Shown here piece by piece: positions 60,461-64,000 of a DNA stretch of 64,000 bases (its first letter is position 1; each line of letters begins with the position of its first letter). Source of the DNA: Gammaproteobacteria bacterium Milos-ODIII6 (GTDB taxonomy: Bacteria > Pseudomonadota > Gammaproteobacteria > Chromatiales > Chromatiaceae); the NCBI GenBank assembly GCA_029228645.1, contig JAPTHR010000010.1:57458-121457 (forward strand), in the 5' to 3' direction. A program made the position numbers and the translations under genes. The notes under the pieces are model-generated. The model made no database searches. It saw nothing but the letters and a program-made list of their open reading frames with translations, and was not told where the DNA came from.

Positions 60461-61024
60461 ATGGTAAAGAAATTAATACTCACCGCGTTCGCCCTCCTGT
60501 TTGTTCCCCCGTCCTTGAGTGAGGCGGAGTCTAACTATCACGCATTTACAAGCGCAATTTATAAGTTTGCAGTGTCGTACCCCAAGACATGGAATAGGGG
60601 GGAGGCTGTTTATCCACAAACGGTCATTCGGGTCGAGAGCCCTGACGGTGAAGATTTTAATGTAACTGTCATCCGTAACCGATACATAAGAGAGCTATCA
60701 CCGAATGAATATGCCACGATGATGCACGATAATGCAGACGTTCTGGTGAGCAGCATACTGTCGAAGAACTACCCTGATGTTAAGCTTATCAGGAAAGGTA
60801 TAACAACATTAAGCCAGCAACCTGCTGTTTTCTACGAATTCGATTTCACGCTAAGTGCTATTGGGCGGGAATTGCCAATGAGGGGTTTTGTTGTTTCGAC
60901 AAAATACGAAGATAAACAATATACGCTGACTTTTAGGGCTCTACAACAGTATTTCGCTGAATATCGTCCTATAATAGAGATTATTGCTTTGAGCTTCCAG
61001 CTAACCAAGATTGATCTTAAATGA
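60461..61024 (+). CDS. Exported PsbP/DUF1795-like protein
   Basis: The 187-residue protein has a signal peptide (MVKKLILTAFALLFVPPSLS) and a PsbP-like beta core (KFAVSYPKTWNRGEAVYPQT, VFYEFDFTLSAIGRELPMRG, YTLTFRALQQYF). AAGGAG lies 8 bp before the ATG. It follows the membrane protein by 176 bp and shares its AT-rich composition, so both are cargo. The function is unknown; related proteins are often envelope accessory factors. Confidence 0.75.
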   Translation: MVKKLILTAFALLFVPPSLSEAESNYHAFTSAIYKFAVSYPKTWNRGEAVYPQTVIRVESPDGEDFNVTVIRNRYIRELSPNEYATMMHDNADVLVSSILSKNYPDVKLIRKGITTLSQQPAVFYEFDFTLSAIGRELPMRGFVVSTKYEDKQYTLTFRALQQYFAEYRPIIEIIALSFQLTKIDLK

Positions 61025-61137
61025 AGACTGTCTTTGTGCCATCGGTTAGGTCAGAGAGGAATAGAGATTAGGGGTTGAACTTTTTAAGCGCCCATGTGTC
61101 TTACTTTCCGAGAGGCGTTAAAACCGAAACGAACTTA

Positions 61138-61184
61138 AGCGCACCAGTCGCGCTTTTTTTATGCGTGCTTGTCACGCTTTTTTT
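61138..61184 (+). terminator. Tandem intrinsic terminators
   Basis: AGCGC (61138) with GCGCT (61150-61154) is followed by seven T. A second hairpin, GCGTG-CTTGT-CACGC (61163-61177), is followed by seven T. The second hairpin matches the one near 58415. Confidence 0.85.
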
Positions 61185-61227
61185 ATTTGGAGGCATCTAA
61201 CTGCTGAATTGAATTTAGGAGATAAGA

Positions 61228-63135
61228 ATGAATAAACAGGAAATAATGAAAGAAACTTTCGGCGAGAACGTCGGCTGGAAGGCGAAGAAAATACTGGAGA
61301 ATTTCGGAAACAGTTTGAACGATCAGCACCAAGAGGGAGTGAGGGCAATAGGGAGGCTTTACCGGAAAATCCTGTTCGAGGGCAAAAGTGGTCGCTTTGC
61401 TGTCCCAATGCCGACAGGGACCGGAAAGACAACAACTATCATCGCCTTGTGTGAAAGGTTGGAGGATTGTGGTTTTGACCGAGGCTTGATGGTCTGTGCT
61501 GAAAAAGTTGAGGCCTTGTGTGAGTTAAAACGAGACCTCTTGGCTCAGGGTGTCCCGGAGGCAAAGATCGGGCTTGTTCACGGATACAAGCATGATCCAG
61601 ATTTTGATCGGGAGTGTCCCGTACCCAATACCGCGAGTGAGGAATCGATACCGGACAGTGAGATAGGGTCTCGGCCTTATCTGCTCGTGACACATGAGAG
61701 GCTCCGTAAAGCCAACAAGTTGGAAAAATATGGGTACCAGGGGAAGCCACGGGACCTGACGATCTGGGATGAAAGCCTCATTGCCGCTGATGGATGGAGC
61801 ATTAGCCTCAAGGAGCTGCAGAAGGGTATTGGTGAATGGAGGGGCGCATTCGAATCAGATCGCATTATGGGGAAAGAACAATCCCAAGAAGCTCACCTCC
61901 TGCATGGATACTTCCTAGAAGTCAGTACCCGCCTGGGCGAAGTGTCCAAGAACTTGGGAATTGGCCAAGAAGAATTGGTGAAGTTCGAGCACACCGAGCT
62001 TTACCATAAAGAACGCGAGGCCCTACAGGAGGTGTTGGGCGGCAGCTACAAAGGTAGCGTCTTGAATCAATTTCTGGATGTCATCGATCTCGATCTTCGG
62101 GCAATACGGACAAGTGAATCGGATGCGTTCATCCACTACGAGATCGTGATTCCGGACAAGCTCGACAATGTGGTGGTTCTGGATGCGTCCTATCCCATCA
62201 GGGAGCTGGCGCACATCGACGATTCAATCCAGATGGTCGAGACCGGTTTCAAAAAGTCGTACGAGGATGTGCGCGTTCACTGTCTGGAATCCCGAAGCGG
62301 CCGAAGTTACATCGAAGGTGAGTTTGAGCATGGGTACAACAATACAGTGGCTTCCGAGGTGTGCGAAATCGTCGAGCAGGTGCAGAGGAGCAAACCGGGA
62401 GAGGGCGTATTGATCTTCACATTCAAGAAGAAAAAGATCGATATCGTCGAAGGTCTCAAGACAGCGCTGAGGAATGCGGGAGTTGATGTCGAAGCCAAGG
62501 ATGCTGAAGGGCGGAACCTGATCAACTTCCTGACTTGGGGTATGGAGACATCTTTGAACTCCTACTCACATTGCGAGCATGTGATTTTTGCAGGGGTCCT
62601 ACACTTGCCATTGTCCGAAGTTGCAGCGAGTGCGGTAGGGCAGAAACGTAGTCTGGAGGCTTCCATTGAGGAAGGTGAAATCAACCGAATTCACTTTGCG
62701 GAACAGGCCCATTTCCTTTACCAGGCACTAAGCCGGGGCTCCTGTCGTCATACAGACACCGGGAAGGCGCTGGCGATGGATGTGTATCTGTTCCACCACC
62801 ATCTCAACGTGATCCAGCCGCTGCTGTCTGAGGTGATGCCCGGTGTTCAATGGCTGGACTACGAACCAAGATTCCTGACCAGGAAGGAACCGACAAAAGC
62901 GGATCAGTTGGCTGATCAAATCAGGATCATTCTGGACGAGTCCGGGGATCGGAAGGTGTCCTCCAAGGTTTTGAAGCAGATGCTGGAGAACAAGAAAAAT
63001 GCAACGATCACTCCCAGTCAGTTCCGTAAAGCCGGCGATAGGTTGAATGAAAGGGGTGGATGGGTTCGACAGGGACGGTCCTTCGTGAAATCCACGATGA
63101 CGGATGAAGTGATCCTTGGAGATGTCGCAGAGTAG
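61228..63135 (+). CDS. SF2-type DEAD/DEAH-like helicase with WDES motif
   Basis: The 635-residue protein has Walker A MPTGTGKTTT (61-70), motif Ia-like LMVCAEKVEAL, a motif II variant LTIWDES (~178-183) and helicase-C-type features (GVLIFTFKKKKIDIVEGL, QALSRGSCRHTDT). A C-terminal winged-helix-like region (about 560-625: ADQLADQIRIILDESGDRKV) could bind DNA. AGGAG precedes the ATG. Helicases of this sort occur in phage-plasmid replication and in defence cargo; I cannot decide between the two. The family is not recognised beyond the SF2 fold. Confidence 0.75.
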   Translation: MNKQEIMKETFGENVGWKAKKILENFGNSLNDQHQEGVRAIGRLYRKILFEGKSGRFAVPMPTGTGKTTTIIALCERLEDCGFDRGLMVCAEKVEALCELKRDLLAQGVPEAKIGLVHGYKHDPDFDRECPVPNTASEESIPDSEIGSRPYLLVTHERLRKANKLEKYGYQGKPRDLTIWDESLIAADGWSISLKELQKGIGEWRGAFESDRIMGKEQSQEAHLLHGYFLEVSTRLGEVSKNLGIGQEELVKFEHTELYHKEREALQEVLGGSYKGSVLNQFLDVIDLDLRAIRTSESDAFIHYEIVIPDKLDNVVVLDASYPIRELAHIDDSIQMVETGFKKSYEDVRVHCLESRSGRSYIEGEFEHGYNNTVASEVCEIVEQVQRSKPGEGVLIFTFKKKKIDIVEGLKTALRNAGVDVEAKDAEGRNLINFLTWGMETSLNSYSHCEHVIFAGVLHLPLSEVAASAVGQKRSLEASIEEGEINRIHFAEQAHFLYQALSRGSCRHTDTGKALAMDVYLFHHHLNVIQPLLSEVMPGVQWLDYEPRFLTRKEPTKADQLADQIRIILDESGDRKVSSKVLKQMLENKKNATITPSQFRKAGDRLNERGGWVRQGRSFVKSTMTDEVILGDVAE

Positions 63136-63156
63136 AGGTTAGGCAAGCACTTAAAC

Positions 63157-63200
63157 GCCCTTCTCCCTATAAAGAAATATGTATAGGAAGGAGGGCTTTT
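63157..63200 (+). terminator. Long-stem intrinsic terminator
   Basis: GCCCTTCTCCCTATA (63157-63171) pairs, with G-U wobbles, with TATAGGAAGGAGGGC (63182-63196), followed by TTTT. It ends the helicase transcript. Confidence 0.8.
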
Positions 63201-63216
63201 AAAAGCGAATTAGAGA

Positions 63217-63320
63217 TAGAAAAGAGATTAAAACATAATGATTATTTATTGATTATTCTTACTTTTATAGTCATTATAATAATTATTTATCAATTCATTA
63301 TTTAATTATTTTCTTTTGTT
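63217..63320. other. Very AT-rich non-coding segment
   Basis: About 100 bp made almost entirely of A and T, with repeated ATTATTTATT-like words, lies between the helicase terminator and the IS. No gene or exact iteron is evident. It could be a DNA-unwinding region of a replication origin or a silenced spacer. The remaining 63321-63437 shows nothing recognisable. Confidence 0.5.
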
Positions 63321-63517
63321 CTTCTGTTCTATTCTGGTTTAGAGGGTATGCCTAGCCGATACATGGCGACAGTTCAGAATCCCCTTTATTGAGGTTCTTT
63401 GAGGGAGCGAGGTTCGCTCCGATTAGGTTGGTAGAGATGGACCCACTTGATTGGACAGTCATTGGACGGAGATAAGTGCCTTCCTCCATCATGAGCATCC
63501 TGCTCTGGAGAAAAGCG

Positions 63518-63826
63518 ATGAGAAGGAAGAGAAGAACCCATTCACCTGAATTCAAAGCCAAAGTGGCCTTGGCGGCGATACAGGGCGAGCTAACGATGGC
63601 CGAGCTGGTCAAGAAGTTTGACGTGCACGCCAACCAGATCACCGACTGGAAGAAGCAGCTGCTGAACAGCGCCCCGGATGTCTTCGGCAAGGGCGCGACG
63701 AAGGCCGAGGACGCTGCCGAGACGGTCCAGGAATTACACGCCAAGATCGGCCAGCTCACGATGGAGAATGATTTTTTAGAACGCGGGCTCGAACGGATTC
63801 ACGGGCCCAGAGGAAAGAAATGGTAG
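63518..63826 (+). CDS. IS3-family transposase OrfA
   Basis: The 102-residue protein has the helix-turn-helix of IS3 OrfA (HSPEFKAKVALAAIQGELTM, AELVKKFDVHANQITDWKK) and a C-terminal leucine-zipper-like helix (VQELHAKIGQLTMENDFLER). It binds IS ends and is joined to OrfB by frameshifting. The start is taken at 63518 (MRRKRRTHS); an upstream ATG at 63476 is less likely. Confidence 0.92.
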   Translation: MRRKRRTHSPEFKAKVALAAIQGELTMAELVKKFDVHANQITDWKKQLLNSAPDVFGKGATKAEDAAETVQELHAKIGQLTMENDFLERGLERIHGPRGKKW

Positions 63827-64000
63827 ACCGGAAGGAACCGCTGCCAGTGAGTCGTCAGTGCGCCTTGTTGGAGCTACCACGCTCGACGTTCTATCACGTC
63901 CCCAAGCCAGTCTCGGACGAGGAACTGGCACTGATGGCGTTGATCGACCGCTGCCACCTGAAGCATCCGGACCACGGCAGGCGGCCTATCCGGGACTGGC
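63820..64000 (+). CDS. IS3-family transposase OrfB (5' part)
   Basis: The frame opens at an ATG overlapping the OrfA stop, one base back in frame. It encodes VSRQCALLELPRSTFYH, then ELALMALIDRCHLKHPDHGR, the HTH_21-type N-terminus that precedes the DDE integrase core. It is cut by the window end. AAAGAAATGG at the junction is a plausible slippery context. Confidence 0.9.
   Translation, partial: MVDRKEPLPVSRQCALLELPRSTFYHVPKPVSDEELALMALIDRCHLKHPDHGRRPIRDW

Larger units (their letters stand above)
57180..64000. mobile_element. Integrated element (left part) inserted in nadA
   Basis: From the nadA break onward, base composition becomes AT-richer and gene content changes to an integrase, unknown cargo, a helicase and an IS. 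The right junction is outside the window. A tyrosine recombinase next to a truncated chromosomal gene is typical for genomic islands that use a gene 3' end as attachment site. Confidence 0.8.
63438..64000 (+). mobile_element. IS3-family insertion sequence, cut by the window end
   Basis: The orfA and orfB reading frames have the IS3 arrangement, overlapping in the -1 frame. A plausible left end begins TGGACCCACTTGATTGGACA at 63438, starting with the TG typical of IS3 ends. The right end and the matching inverted repeat are outside the window. Confidence 0.7.

Overview
The window is GC-rich, gene-dense gammaproteobacterial chromosome for about its first 57 kb. It then enters an AT-richer integrated element that runs off the right edge. 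A soxXYZA thiosulfate-oxidation operon, SUF iron-sulfur assembly and a light/photo-oxidative-stress gene set point to a sulfur-oxidising gammaproteobacterium exposed to light and oxygen. I do not assign a genus.

Layout. 1-12.1 kb is an envelope/secretion locus: the tail of an FN3-like (probably FecR-type) protein, a CHASE2-GGDEF-EAL c-di-GMP protein, and a minus-strand set of a GAF-HlyD adaptor, an M50 protease-HlyD fusion and a 1651-residue LEPR-XLL/DUF4347 surface protein. 12.1-12.6 kb is a 275-bp tandem duplication carrying REP-type palindromes. 12.6-20.9 kb holds an exonuclease/GIY-YIG fusion, an Fe-S cryptochrome-like photolyase, an ABC1/UbiB kinase, an SDR, a small HNH protein, DUF523/DUF1722 and a class I photolyase. 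20.9-24.1 kb carries a trpB without trpA, a lipocalin, a pirin and a CIA30 protein. 24.3-29.3 kb is a suf operon (small ORF-sufB-sufC-sufD-sufT-sufA-sufE) behind a palindromic operator, with no sufS. 29.3-39.6 kb holds a LitR-like MerR regulator co-directional with NTF2-like, SDR and glutathione peroxidase genes. Divergent from these is a long overlapping operon: FAD oxidoreductase, DUF1365, cyclopropane-synthase-like methyltransferase, MFS, DUF3833, CHI-like, DCC, SRPBCC, SDR. This gene set is typical of light or singlet-oxygen regulons. 39.8-47.1 kb has pabB, galU (in frame with an upstream zincin-like gene), a rhodanese, an LpxL-type acyltransferase and a VWA/membrane protein pair. 47.2-49.4 kb is soxXYZA. 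49.7-54.0 kb has a BepA-like protease and a MoxR/VWA-metallopeptidase pair with 173-bp repeats between the pair. 54.2-56.3 kb has a structured leader RNA, a 64-residue protein and two conserved hypotheticals. 56.4-56.9 kb is a REP/BIME array.

At about 57.18 kb the chromosome is interrupted. A 3' fragment of nadA abuts a tyrosine recombinase. The element then carries a candidate small RNA, a perfect boxA-type antitermination motif, a membrane protein with winged-helix-like repeats, a secreted PsbP-like protein, an unusual SF2-type helicase and an IS3-family insertion sequence cut by the window end. This cargo is the least explained part of the window.
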